Positions 6,971 through 13,216 of a DNA stretch of 15,024 nt are shown piece by piece (the first letter of the stretch is position 1; each line of letters begins with the position of its first letter). Source of the DNA: JBDNIO01 sp041688215 (GTDB lineage: Bacteria; Pseudomonadota; Gammaproteobacteria; Nevskiales; Salinisphaeraceae); NCBI GenBank assembly GCA_041688215.1, contig JBDNIO010000047.1, positions 1-15,024 on the forward strand. Reading direction: 5' to 3'. Made by a program: the position numbers and the translations under genes. The notes under the pieces were generated by a model. That model was given only the letters and a program-made list of their open reading frames with translations. It searched no databases and was not told where the DNA came from.

Positions 6971-6994
6971 GGGGTTTGACTAACCAATATAAAA

Positions 6995-7009
6995 AGCGGC
7001 CAAGCCGCT
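6995..7009 (+). other. Small hairpin before the second amt ribosome binding site
   Basis: AGCGGC-CAA-GCCGCT forms a perfect 6-base stem with a 3-base loop, flanked by A-runs, ending 17 bases before the ATG of the second amt and just upstream of the GAGAGAGAG purine tract that probably serves as ribosome binding site. It may stabilise the 5' end or affect translation. It lacks the T-tract of a plus-strand terminator. Confidence 0.45.
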
Positions 7010-7026
7010 AAAACGAGAGAGAGCTT

Positions 7027-8322
7027 ATGAAAACGCCCATTACACTGCTCGCCGCGCTGGCGGCGCTGTTACTGCCCATGTCTGCCTTTGCACAAGAAGC
7101 CGCCAACGGCGCGGACACCGCCTGGGTTATGACCACCACTGCGCTGGTGCTGTTCATGACCATCCCAGGTTTGTCCCTTTTTTACGCCGGCCTGGTGCGC
7201 TCGCGCAACGTGCTGTCGGTACTCATGCAATGCTTTGCGATTACCTGTTTGGCGTCGCTAATCTGGTTCGCCTACGGCTACAGCCTGGCGTTTACCGAGG
7301 GCAATGATTTTATCGGCGGCCTGAGCAGGGTATTTCTGGCCGGCATGGGCGAAGACACACTTTCCGGCAGCATCCCGGAATCGGTGTTCGTGATGTTCCA
7401 GATGACGTTTGCAATCATCACGCCCGCGCTGGTTGTGGGTGCATTCGCCGAACGTTTCCGCTTCTCCGCGTTGCTTGGCTTCACCGTACTCTGGCTCACC
7501 CTCGTTTATGTGCCCGTTACCCACTGGGTGTGGGGCGGCGGCTGGCTCGGCAACATGGGCCTGCTGGATTTCGCCGGCGGCACCGTGGTGCATATTACCG
7601 CCGGTGTAGCTGCATTGGTGGCCGCGATCATGGTTGGCCCGCGGCGTGGTTTTCAGAAAACCGCAATGCCGCCGCATAACCTGACCATGACAGTCACCGG
7701 CGCCGGCATGCTCTGGGTCGGTTGGTTCGGTTTTAACGGTGGCAGCGCGCTGGCGGCGAACGGGGATGCCGGCATGGCGATTCTGGTAACGCATTTGTCC
7801 GCGGCCGCGGGCTCGCTGGCGTGGATGTTTGCCGAATGGTTCAAGTACGGCCGTCCGTCAGTTCTGGGTATTGTTACCGGCATGGTCGCGGGCCTGGGAA
7901 CGATTACCCCGGCATCGGGTTTTGTTGGCCCGGCGGGCGCCATCATCATCGGCCTGAGTGCGGGCGTGGTGTGCTTTACTGCCACCAACTATCTCGAACG
8001 CGTACTCAAGATAGATGACTCGCTGGACGTTTTTCCCGTGCACGGCATAGGCGGCATTCTGGGCACACTGTTGGTGGGCTTTTTCGCCTCCACGCAACTC
8101 GGCGTGTTCAGTGGCCAGGGCTTTGCTGACGGCATTACCTCCATCGGCGGACAGCTAGGTGTGCAAGTAGTCGGCGTACTGGCAACGTTGGTGTATACGG
8201 CGCTGCTAACCTACGCCATTCTGAAATTCCTCGACCTGACCATGGGTCTACGTGTGGACGAGGAAAAGGAAACCATCGGCCTGGATATTTCCGAGCACGA
8301 GGAACGCGGGTACGATTTATAG
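7027..8322 (+). CDS. amtB: Ammonium transporter (AmtB type with signal peptide)
   Basis: A 431-residue ammonium channel of the classical AmtB type. Residues 1-22 are a cleavable signal peptide (MKTPITLLAALAALLLPMSAF-A), as in E. coli AmtB. Pore features are all present: LSLFYAGLVRSRNVLS (49-64), Phe gate FQMTF (124-128), the outer-site Trp169 in HWVWGGG, DFAGGTVVH with Asp181 and pore His189, GWFGFNGGS (232-240) and pore His339 in VHGIGGILG. The tail ends in GLRVDEEKETIGLDISEHEERGYDL, the conserved C-terminal switch that contacts P-II. It starts 57 bases after the terminator of the first amt and lies 99 bases before a second P-II gene. No sigma-54 promoter is visible upstream. It differs strongly from the first amt, so this is not a recent tandem duplication. 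Confidence 0.95.
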   Translation: MKTPITLLAALAALLLPMSAFAQEAANGADTAWVMTTTALVLFMTIPGLSLFYAGLVRSRNVLSVLMQCFAITCLASLIWFAYGYSLAFTEGNDFIGGLSRVFLAGMGEDTLSGSIPESVFVMFQMTFAIITPALVVGAFAERFRFSALLGFTVLWLTLVYVPVTHWVWGGGWLGNMGLLDFAGGTVVHITAGVAALVAAIMVGPRRGFQKTAMPPHNLTMTVTGAGMLWVGWFGFNGGSALAANGDAGMAILVTHLSAAAGSLAWMFAEWFKYGRPSVLGIVTGMVAGLGTITPASGFVGPAGAIIIGLSAGVVCFTATNYLERVLKIDDSLDVFPVHGIGGILGTLLVGFFASTQLGVFSGQGFADGITSIGGQLGVQVVGVLATLVYTALLTYAILKFLDLTMGLRVDEEKETIGLDISEHEERGYDL

Positions 8323-8421
8323 TACGTGAGGCGTGAGGCGGAAAAAGTAACAGTCCACGTCTGACCAATCACTCTAAATGTTAGACTCGCGCACAACAAA
8401 CAAGGTTTTTGGAGCAAACAC

Positions 8422-8760
8422 ATGAAAATGGTTACCGCAGTAATCAAACCCTTCCGTCTCGATGACGTGCGTGAAGCGCTGGCGGAAGTCGGCGTGCACG
8501 GCACCACCATGACCGAGGTCAAGGGATTTGGCCGGCAAAAAGGCCACACCGAGTTATATCGCGGCGCGGAATATGCAGTGGATTTTTTGCCCAAGGTGAA
8601 ACTGGAAATCGCGGCCGCCGACGATCAGGTAGAACGCATAGTCGAGGCGATCATCGAATCCGCCAAGACCGGCCAGATCGGCGACGGCAAAATATTCGTA
8701 ACTCCGCTTGAACAGATCATGCGTATCCGCACCGGCGAGACCGATAAGGAAGCGATCTAA
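8422..8760 (+). CDS. glnK: Second P-II family nitrogen regulatory protein
   Basis: A 112-residue P-II protein equal in length to the first one, with KPFRLDDVREALAEVG (9-24), T-loop KGFGRQKGHTELYRGAEY (34-51) including Tyr51 and Arg47, TGQIGDGKIFV (83-93) and RIRTGE. It differs from the first copy mainly in the N-terminal strand (MKMVTAV), in 62-82 and at the C-terminus (DKEAI, which resembles GlnB tails, against GGGAL). GGAG lies seven bases before the ATG. It sits downstream of its probable partner channel, the reverse of the first pair. The 99-base gap before it shows no sigma-54 site. Neighbourhood favours a GlnK role, but a GlnB-like role cannot be excluded from sequence alone. Confidence 0.92.
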   Translation: MKMVTAVIKPFRLDDVREALAEVGVHGTTMTEVKGFGRQKGHTELYRGAEYAVDFLPKVKLEIAAADDQVERIVEAIIESAKTGQIGDGKIFVTPLEQIMRIRTGETDKEAI

Positions 8761-8773
8761 ACAATCGCTGAAT

Positions 8774-8796
8774 AATTCCATCCTGGAATTCTTATT
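8774..8796 (+). terminator. Short hairpin after the second P-II gene, probable weak terminator
   Basis: AATTCCA-TCC-TGGAATT is a perfect 7-base stem with loop TCC, starting 13 bases after the stop codon and followed by CTTATT. The stem is AT-rich and the T-tract is broken, so termination here is probably weak. It shares the TCC loop with the next hairpin. Confidence 0.5.
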
Positions 8797-8807
8797 AACA
8801 TGGCAAC

Positions 8808-8835
8808 AAAACACCTGACATCCTGTCAGGGTTTT
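8808..8835 (+). terminator. Hairpin terminator downstream of the second P-II gene
   Basis: CCTGACA (8814-8820), loop TCC and TGTCAGG (8824-8830) form a perfect stem that is extended by AAAAC before and GTTTT after it. The flanking A- and T-runs would allow action in both directions. It is the second of five hairpins in this spacer. Confidence 0.6.
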
Positions 8836-8845
8836 GAGACGCACC

Positions 8846-8864
8846 GGCCGGCACATGTCCGGCC
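8846..8864. repeat. GC-rich inverted repeat in the glnK-fetA spacer
   Basis: GGCCGG (8846-8851) and CCGGCC (8859-8864) flank CACATGT. There is no T-tract. It is listed as part of the cluster of hairpins in this spacer; no function is assigned. Confidence 0.45.
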
Positions 8865-8924
8865 AGCGCTCACGCGGCTTGCTAGCGGACGTCAAGCCCA
8901 AAACGTGGTTTTGTACTTTCCTTC

Positions 8925-8953
8925 ATTTTTTACGAGTGTCACTCGTAAAAAAT
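8925..8953. terminator. Bidirectional terminator hairpin before fetA
   Basis: ATTTTTTACGAGT (8925-8937), loop GTC and ACTCGTAAAAAAT (8941-8953) form a perfect 13-base inverted repeat. The six-base A and T arms give a U-run after the core stem on either strand. It isolates fetA from upstream transcription. Confidence 0.7.
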
Positions 8954-8954
8954 G

Positions 8955-8974
8955 TTGGCACGTCCCTGTGCCAA
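8955..8974. repeat. Hairpin between the terminator and fetA
   Basis: TTGGCAC (8955-8961) and GTGCCAA (8968-8974) form a perfect 7-base stem around GTCCCT. It would probably lie in or near the fetA leader. It mimics a sigma-54 -24 box on both strands, but the spacing to GC is 11, not 10. Confidence 0.5.
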
Positions 8975-9014
8975 ACGGAGCCGGCAACTTGATGAGCGGT
9001 TTTCGAACTCTCCA

Positions 9015-9605
9015 ATGCTGCGTGTAGAAGGCTTGCAGGTCCGCCACGTCGGGCCTGCAAGCTTTTCTGTATCCGCCGGCGAATGTGTCGGGCTGTCCGG
9101 CCCGTCCGGCAGTGGTAAAACCTTGCTACTGCGAGCGATTGCGGATTTGGAAGCCCACGATGGGCAATGTTTACTGGACGGTACGGCTGCGCATGCCATG
9201 CCGCCTTCACAGTGGCGCGGGCAGGTTGGGTATCTGGCGGCAGAATCGGCTTGGTGGCACGACACCGTGGCGCCGCATTTCCCCAATCACACGCCAGACA
9301 ATCTCGCGGATCTGGGTTTCAAACCCGAAGTCATGCAATGGTCGGTGGCACGGCTTTCCACCGGTGAGCGTCAACGTCTGGCGCTCTTGCGGCTGCTTGC
9401 AGGCAAGCCGCGCGTGCTCCTGCTGGATGAACCCACGGCAAATCTGGATGCCGGCAATAGCCGGGCCATGGAAGGCGTGTTGGCGCGGTATCAAAGCGAA
9501 CAAAACGCCGCGCTGCTGTGGGTAGCCCACGATACGGATCAGTTAAAACGAGTCGCCACCCGTAGCACGACGCTATCCACCGGCGGGCAACTCACGTGGA
9601 ACTGA
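9015..9605 (+). CDS. fetA: ABC transporter ATP-binding protein, FetA (YbbL) type
   Basis: A 196-residue ATPase subunit pairing with the membrane protein encoded immediately downstream; E. coli FetAB is implicated in iron export and oxidative-stress resistance. Walker A GPSGSGKT (29-36), signature LSTGERQR (114-121, a variant of LSGGQ), Walker B RVLLLDEP (133-140) and the switch His172 are present. The Q-loop glutamine is absent: where E. coli FetA has YCAQTP this protein has YLAAES, with Ala76 in its place. I chose the ATG at 9015, where homology begins (MLRVEGLQV). An ATG at 8952 lies in a terminator arm and adds 21 residues of no family character. No clear Shine-Dalgarno precedes 9015, so the start is moderately sure. 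Its last 10 bases overlap fetB, indicating translational coupling. Confidence 0.87.
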   Translation: MLRVEGLQVRHVGPASFSVSAGECVGLSGPSGSGKTLLLRAIADLEAHDGQCLLDGTAAHAMPPSQWRGQVGYLAAESAWWHDTVAPHFPNHTPDNLADLGFKPEVMQWSVARLSTGERQRLALLRLLAGKPRVLLLDEPTANLDAGNSRAMEGVLARYQSEQNAALLWVAHDTDQLKRVATRSTTLSTGGQLTWN

Positions 9606-10387
9606 TTTCCCTGTCCCCGTGGGATCTGGCTTTGGCGGCACTGCTGGTGCTGGCGGTGGCCGGCTGTTCCCTGGCAACCCGTTTAGGCATTGCGCGTGAT
9701 CTGATTATCGCCGCCGTGCGCACCGCCGCGCAGCTGGCGCTGGTCGGGTTAGTGCTGGAAGTGGTTTTCGCGCGCGGCGATCTCATCTGGGTGGCGGCCA
9801 TGGCGCTGGTCATGTTGTTACTGGCCGGGCGCGAGGCTGCGGCCCGGCAGAAAAGACGCTTTACCGGCGGCTGGAGTTTCGGCGCCGGCACGCTGGCGAT
9901 GTTCCTGTCTTCATTCGTCACCACCATTCTGGCGCTACTGGTGATCATTCGCGTGCGTCCATGGTACGAGCCCCAATACGCCATTCCATTACTCGGAATG
10001 TTGCTGGGCAATACCATGACCGGCATCGCACTCGGCATGGACCGGCTCACGCAAGGCGCGTGGGACAGGCGTGCGGTGGTGGAAACCAAACTCGCGCTCG
10101 GCAGTACCGCGGATGAGGCGATTAATGACCTGAAACGCGAATCCATGCGCGCCGGCATGATCCCCATGTTAAACGCCATGGCGGCGGCTGGAATCATCAG
10201 CCTGCCTGGCATGATGACCGGCCAAATTCTGGCCGGTAGCCCGCCCTGGGAAGCGGTGAAGTATCAGATACTCATCATGTTTTTAATTGCCGCCGGCACC
10301 GGCTTCGGCACCATGGCTGCCGTATGGCTGGGCGCACGGCGCCTGTTTGACGAACGCGACCGCTTGCGCCTGGATCGTCTAAAATAG
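9596..10387 (+). CDS. fetB: ABC transporter permease, FetB (YbbM/UPF0014) family
   Basis: A 263-residue inner-membrane permease (E. coli FetB 259) with about seven hydrophobic segments. Family signatures are clear: VRTAAQLALVG (41-51), IPLLGMLLGNTMTGIALGMD (130-149), ETKLALGSTADEA (163-175), RAGMIPMLNAMAAAGIISLP (185-204) and GMMTGQILAG (205-214), the last being the most conserved block of UPF0014. It forms a two-component exporter with FetA; E. coli FetAB is proposed to export iron, and substrate identity here is inferred from that. The start is GTG at 9596, inside the end of fetA (10-base overlap). No obvious terminator follows in the 153-base gap to the next gene. Confidence 0.93.
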   Translation: MELISLSPWDLALAALLVLAVAGCSLATRLGIARDLIIAAVRTAAQLALVGLVLEVVFARGDLIWVAAMALVMLLLAGREAAARQKRRFTGGWSFGAGTLAMFLSSFVTTILALLVIIRVRPWYEPQYAIPLLGMLLGNTMTGIALGMDRLTQGAWDRRAVVETKLALGSTADEAINDLKRESMRAGMIPMLNAMAAAGIISLPGMMTGQILAGSPPWEAVKYQILIMFLIAAGTGFGTMAAVWLGARRLFDERDRLRLDRLK

Positions 10388-10540
10388 CAAAACAGCATGA
10401 CCTACCAAAGCATAGTCATAACCGGTACCGCCTCGAGCGCAGGATAATCAGCCTGTTTACAGCCTATAAAGACAACGCGCTACACTAGGCTCATACGCTA
10501 CCAATATCTGGCTCTGCTGTTTGTATTACTACTTTCACCC

Positions 10541-10852
10541 ATGGCGAGCCTGCTTGCGGGCAACGTGTATCGCTGGGTGGATGAAAAAGGTGTGGTTCAT
10601 TACAGCGACCGCGCCGGTAATTCCGGGGCAAAACAGCTGCCCCTGAAAACGCCAGTAGCGGGTACCCCCAATTCCAGCAATTCCAGCAATTCCAGCCCCA
10701 GGGATTTGTCTGCTGATTCGCTGTCCGCGCCGACCGGCGAAGCCGAACTTAACGCGCAGGTGCGCGCAGACCAATGTGGAAAATCCAGGCCATCGTACGC
10801 GCCGAGCAACAGACGGAAAGTTTTTGCCAAAGCAGATAATGAGCACACATAA
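10541..10852 (+). CDS. DUF4124 domain protein, start codon lost or non-standard
   Basis: From the only canonical ATG this gives 103 residues with a DUF4124 core, GNVYRWVDEKGVVHYSDRAG (7-26), a domain of unknown function common in small secreted gammaproteobacterial proteins. The reading frame stays open upstream to a TAA at 10445 and encodes RYQYLALLFVLLLSPMASLLAG, a convincing signal peptide, so the ATG at 10541 falls inside it. No ATG, GTG or TTG exists in that frame upstream; the most natural position holds ATA at 10493 with AGG before it. Residues 43-51 are three NSS units from a 9-base tandem repeat. The C-terminal third (after residue 75) lacks the cysteine- and charge-rich helix usual in such proteins. 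Either a non-canonical start is used or the gene is decaying. Confidence 0.55.
   Translation: MASLLAGNVYRWVDEKGVVHYSDRAGNSGAKQLPLKTPVAGTPNSSNSSNSSPRDLSADSLSAPTGEAELNAQVRADQCGKSRPSYAPSNRRKVFAKADNEHT
10670..10696 (+). repeat. In-frame 9-base tandem repeat (three copies)
   Basis: AATTCCAGC is repeated exactly three times and encodes Asn-Ser-Ser each time in the linker of the DUF4124 protein. Copy-number change by slippage would alter linker length without a frameshift. Confidence 0.85.
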
Positions 10853-10864
10853 AGAAGCACACGT

Positions 10865-10896
10865 AAAAAAGCCCCTGCGCGCTAACGCAGGGGCTT
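10865..10896 (-). terminator. Rho-independent terminator of the minus-strand series
   Basis: An 11-base stem (AAGCCCCTGCG at 10869-10879, CGCAGGGGCTT at 10886-10896) with a 6-base loop is followed on the minus strand by TTTTTT (10870-10865). It lies 25 bases past the stop of the 47-residue gene. The same hairpin may also end the convergent DUF4124 transcript, although the plus-strand side has only TT. Confidence 0.9.
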
Positions 10897-10921
10897 GGTC
10901 ACGCTAATGCCTTAGTGGCGC

Positions 10922-11065
10922 TCAGGTGGCGTCATCAATTTCGTCGCCCAGTCCTTCGCCGGCTTCTTCAAAGCCGCTTTCCTGCTCGCGGCCCACAGTC
11001 AAAGTGGTGGTACCCGCGGCCAGCGCCAGAACAATCAGAAAACGTGTGATCCAGTCTTTACGCAT
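10922..11065 (-). CDS. Small 47-residue membrane-anchored or secreted peptide
   Basis: A short gene with ATG at 11063-11065, a purine-rich AAGAGA about eight bases upstream and a strong terminator just after the stop. The product starts with a basic segment (MRKDWITR), then a hydrophobic stretch (FLIVLALAAGTTTLTV, 9-24), then an acidic tail (REQESGFEEAGEGLGDEIDDAT). This resembles small proteobacterial lipoproteins whose tails contain EKAGEx-D-E repeats, but the lipobox cysteine is missing, so I expect a membrane anchor or cleaved signal rather than a lipoprotein. Function unknown. An upstream in-frame ATG at 11194 overlaps the glycosyltransferase gene and adds residues of no clear character. 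It lies 61 bases after the glycosyltransferase, probably as the last gene of that transcript. Confidence 0.65.
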   Translation of the reverse strand: MRKDWITRFLIVLALAAGTTTLTVGREQESGFEEAGEGLGDEIDDAT

Positions 11066-11126
11066 TTTTATTCTCTTGGTTAAGTCGCGGCTCGGTAGTA
11101 CCTTACTTTCCGTTTGCGTAAACAGT

Positions 11127-12173
11127 TCAGTCCGCAAGCCAGCGCCGTTCACGCCAGCGGTACCACGGCGCCAATACGCCCATCGTATAAACAAAGACCA
11201 ACCCGCAAGTTACCCATGCACCGAAACGGTGATGAGTAAGTGGCGCGAATATCCGGTCGTGAAAGGTTGTGGCCGGGTAGCGATCCTTGCCCAGTAATGG
11301 CCGCAAGGCCACGTCGATGATAAAAAACAACTGCCAGGATTCAGCCAGTACAAAATGCCCTACCTGAACCCAGCATTGCGTTGACTTTCGCCATCCGAAG
11401 TCGCGCATGATGGCGCGCAGACACCGGAAATACGGCGTTAAAAGCAGACGCCCGGTGGCACTCTGAGCTTCGTAGACGCGCGGCGCACGGGTAAAGAATT
11501 CCCGCAGATCAATGGCATACATCGCCATGATGATGGCCATGAGGATGTAGCGGGTTTTCGCGCCTTCGGTTTCAAAACGTCGCGCCGAAGTAATCAGATG
11601 CCCGGGCAACATAAGCCAGCGACCATATTCGTGCACCTTTACGGCTATACGCTGGTCTTCCAGAAACGCCAGGCGGGTATCGAAGCTCCCGAGCTCAAAG
11701 AACCAGGCGCGGGTGACAAGCAACCCCTGATCGCCATTGATCGTATGCCGGCGATGACTGGCCGTTTTCTCCTGCATATAGCGATAAAGCAGGGTGTTTT
11801 TACGTTGCTGGCGTTCAAACTCCAGCGCAAAATGGCCAGCCACCCTGGACGTATTGCATGCCTGAATCTGCGCGAGTGCATCCCTGAATTGACCAGCATA
11901 GGAAGGCAAGGTGTCCGCGTGCAGGAACAGTAACCAGTCTGCACTGGCGCGGGCTGCGCCGGCGTTCATTTGCAGGCCGCGCCCCGGCGCGCTCTGCAAC
12001 ACCACAACGCCATGGGCCTTTGAAATATTGGCGCTGTTATCTGCGGAGCCGCCGTCCACCACAATAATTTCGAGCACAATACCGCGTTGTTCGGCCAGTG
12101 CCTGAAACAGGCGCGGCAAATTTTCAGCCTCGTCCAGCACCGGAATAACTATGCTTAAATCAGGCTGGGACAT
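11127..12173 (-). CDS. GT2 glycosyltransferase (TIGR04283-like) with C-terminal extension
   Basis: A 348-residue family 2 glycosyltransferase. Residues 1-200 match the 'rSAM/selenodomain-associated transferase 2' type (TIGR04283): SIVIPVLDEAENLPRL (7-22), IIVVDGGSADNS (36-47), GRGLQMNAGA (64-73), the metal/nucleotide-sugar site LFLHADT (82-88), the acceptor-loop GDQGLLV (147-153) and the probable catalytic LEDQRIAVKV (171-180). Family members usually stop near 230 residues. Here about 120 more follow, with hydrophobic segments at about 279-292 and 318-336 and several Arg/Trp-rich stretches, suggesting membrane association. Substrate cannot be predicted; no radical SAM or phosphosugar partner genes are adjacent. 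It lies 60 bases after the yheT-like gene on the same strand and 61 bases before the small peptide gene. Confidence 0.85.
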   Translation of the reverse strand: MSQPDLSIVIPVLDEAENLPRLFQALAEQRGIVLEIIVVDGGSADNSANISKAHGVVVLQSAPGRGLQMNAGAARASADWLLFLHADTLPSYAGQFRDALAQIQACNTSRVAGHFALEFERQQRKNTLLYRYMQEKTASHRRHTINGDQGLLVTRAWFFELGSFDTRLAFLEDQRIAVKVHEYGRWLMLPGHLITSARRFETEGAKTRYILMAIIMAMYAIDLREFFTRAPRVYEAQSATGRLLLTPYFRCLRAIMRDFGWRKSTQCWVQVGHFVLAESWQLFFIIDVALRPLLGKDRYPATTFHDRIFAPLTHHRFGAWVTCGLVFVYTMGVLAPWYRWRERRWLAD

Positions 12174-12233
12174 ACCGTGAATACAGTGTTCCTGTACATT
12201 AATGTAGCTGTGGTGGTGTAGAACTTCGTGTGA

Positions 12234-13193
12234 TTACAGTAACGTCTGCAGAAATTGTGGAATCCGTTGCTCCAGCCAGTAGCTAGGCGCACCCAGCGCG
12301 TCAGCCGCTACAAAGCCGACATGCCCCCCGTGTCGCGACAGCTCCATACGTACCGCAGGCGGCAGCTCGCTTTCTTCTGGCAACACGGCGGGCGACATGA
12401 AGGGGTCATCCAGGGCGTGCAGCAGCAAACTCGGCGTTTTTATCGCCGGCAGGAATTGGCGGCTGCTGGACAGCCGGTAGTACTCACGGGCATCCGCAAA
12501 GCCGAACAGCGGCGCGGTAAAGGCATCGTCAAACGCGTAGAAATCAGTCAGGGCCGCCATGTCAGGCAAGGCAAACGAGGGCTCGATACGCGAAAATTTT
12601 TCTTCCGCTGCACGGCGCATGGCTTTTAACAAGTGCGCCTGGTACGCACGTGACAAACCCCGGTTGATGGCCCGCGTACAGCCCGCCAGATCATACGGAA
12701 CCGACACCGCCACGGCCGCACGCAATACCGAATCGCCAGACTGCTCCCCCAGCCATTTAAGCAGTACGTTACCGCCCAGGGAATAGCCTACCGCAGCCAG
12801 GGGTACCTGCGGATATCGCTGGTGCAGCAATTTGACTACATAGTCGAAATCGCCGGTTTCGCCGGAGTGATAACCGCGCGCCAACCGGTTGGGCTCCCCG
12901 CTGGCGCCGCGAAAATTCAGCAGACACGCACGCCAACCCAGTGTTTGTAGTTGCCGCATCAAACCGCGCACATACTTGGAATCAATCGATCCCGTCAGAC
13001 CGTGCAGAAGAATAACCAGCGGACCATTTCCACCGGGCAACCAGGTTAGATCGAGGAAATCACCATCGGGCAATTCAACGCGCTCGTTGACCGTATCCAA
13101 CGCCGGCGAAGGCCGTAGCGCCGATGCGAATATTGTTTGCAGGTGCGCGCCGCGCAGGTAAAAAGCCGGCTTGAATTCGCTTTCACTCCGCAT
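12234..13193 (-). CDS. yheT: YheT family alpha/beta hydrolase
   Basis: A 319-residue hydrolase of the YheT (AB-hydrolase_4) family, related to E. coli YheT (340). These are probable esterases with no established physiological substrate. The N-terminal family block FYLRGAHLQTIFAS (11-24) is present. The oxyanion strand is ILLHGLTGS (61-69), NFRGASGEPNRL (93-104) is characteristic of the family, and the catalytic triad is Ser138 in GYSLGG (136-141), Asp262 in HALDDPF and His291 in RHGGHVGF. No signal peptide, so cytoplasmic or peripheral. ATG start with AAAGAG about eight bases upstream. It follows mtgA by 23 bases and precedes the glycosyltransferase by 60, indicating shared transcription. Confidence 0.93.
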   Translation of the reverse strand: MRSESEFKPAFYLRGAHLQTIFASALRPSPALDTVNERVELPDGDFLDLTWLPGGNGPLVILLHGLTGSIDSKYVRGLMRQLQTLGWRACLLNFRGASGEPNRLARGYHSGETGDFDYVVKLLHQRYPQVPLAAVGYSLGGNVLLKWLGEQSGDSVLRAAVAVSVPYDLAGCTRAINRGLSRAYQAHLLKAMRRAAEEKFSRIEPSFALPDMAALTDFYAFDDAFTAPLFGFADAREYYRLSSSRQFLPAIKTPSLLLHALDDPFMSPAVLPEESELPPAVRMELSRHGGHVGFVAADALGAPSYWLEQRIPQFLQTLL

Positions 13194-13216
13194 GCGATTG
13201 CTCTTTCAAACTAATA

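Noticed and set aside
6976..6993. TTGACT and TATAAA as a sigma-70 promoter for the second amt
   Set aside because: The two hexamers are only 6 bases apart, far from the required 16-18.
8361..8387. CTGACC and TAGACT as a promoter for the second P-II gene
   Set aside because: Each hexamer matches at only four of six positions and the spacer is 15 bases; no better than chance.
8956..8971. Sigma-54-like TGGCACG box before fetA on both strands
   Set aside because: The GG to GC spacing is 11, not the obligatory 10, and the match arises from a perfect palindrome (TTGGCAC/GTGCCAA) that is better read as a hairpin.
8952..9014. ATG at 8952 as the fetA start
   Set aside because: It sits in the arm of a terminator hairpin and adds 21 residues without family similarity; homology begins at 9015.
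10456..10486. TTTACA and TACACT as a promoter for the DUF4124 gene
   Set aside because: Both hexamers are reasonable but the 19-base spacing is poor; not strong enough to annotate.
10761..10852. Frameshift as the cause of the atypical DUF4124 C-terminus
   Set aside because: Reading the two other frames after the cysteine codon did not restore a recognisable DUF4124 tail, so a simple indel is not supported.
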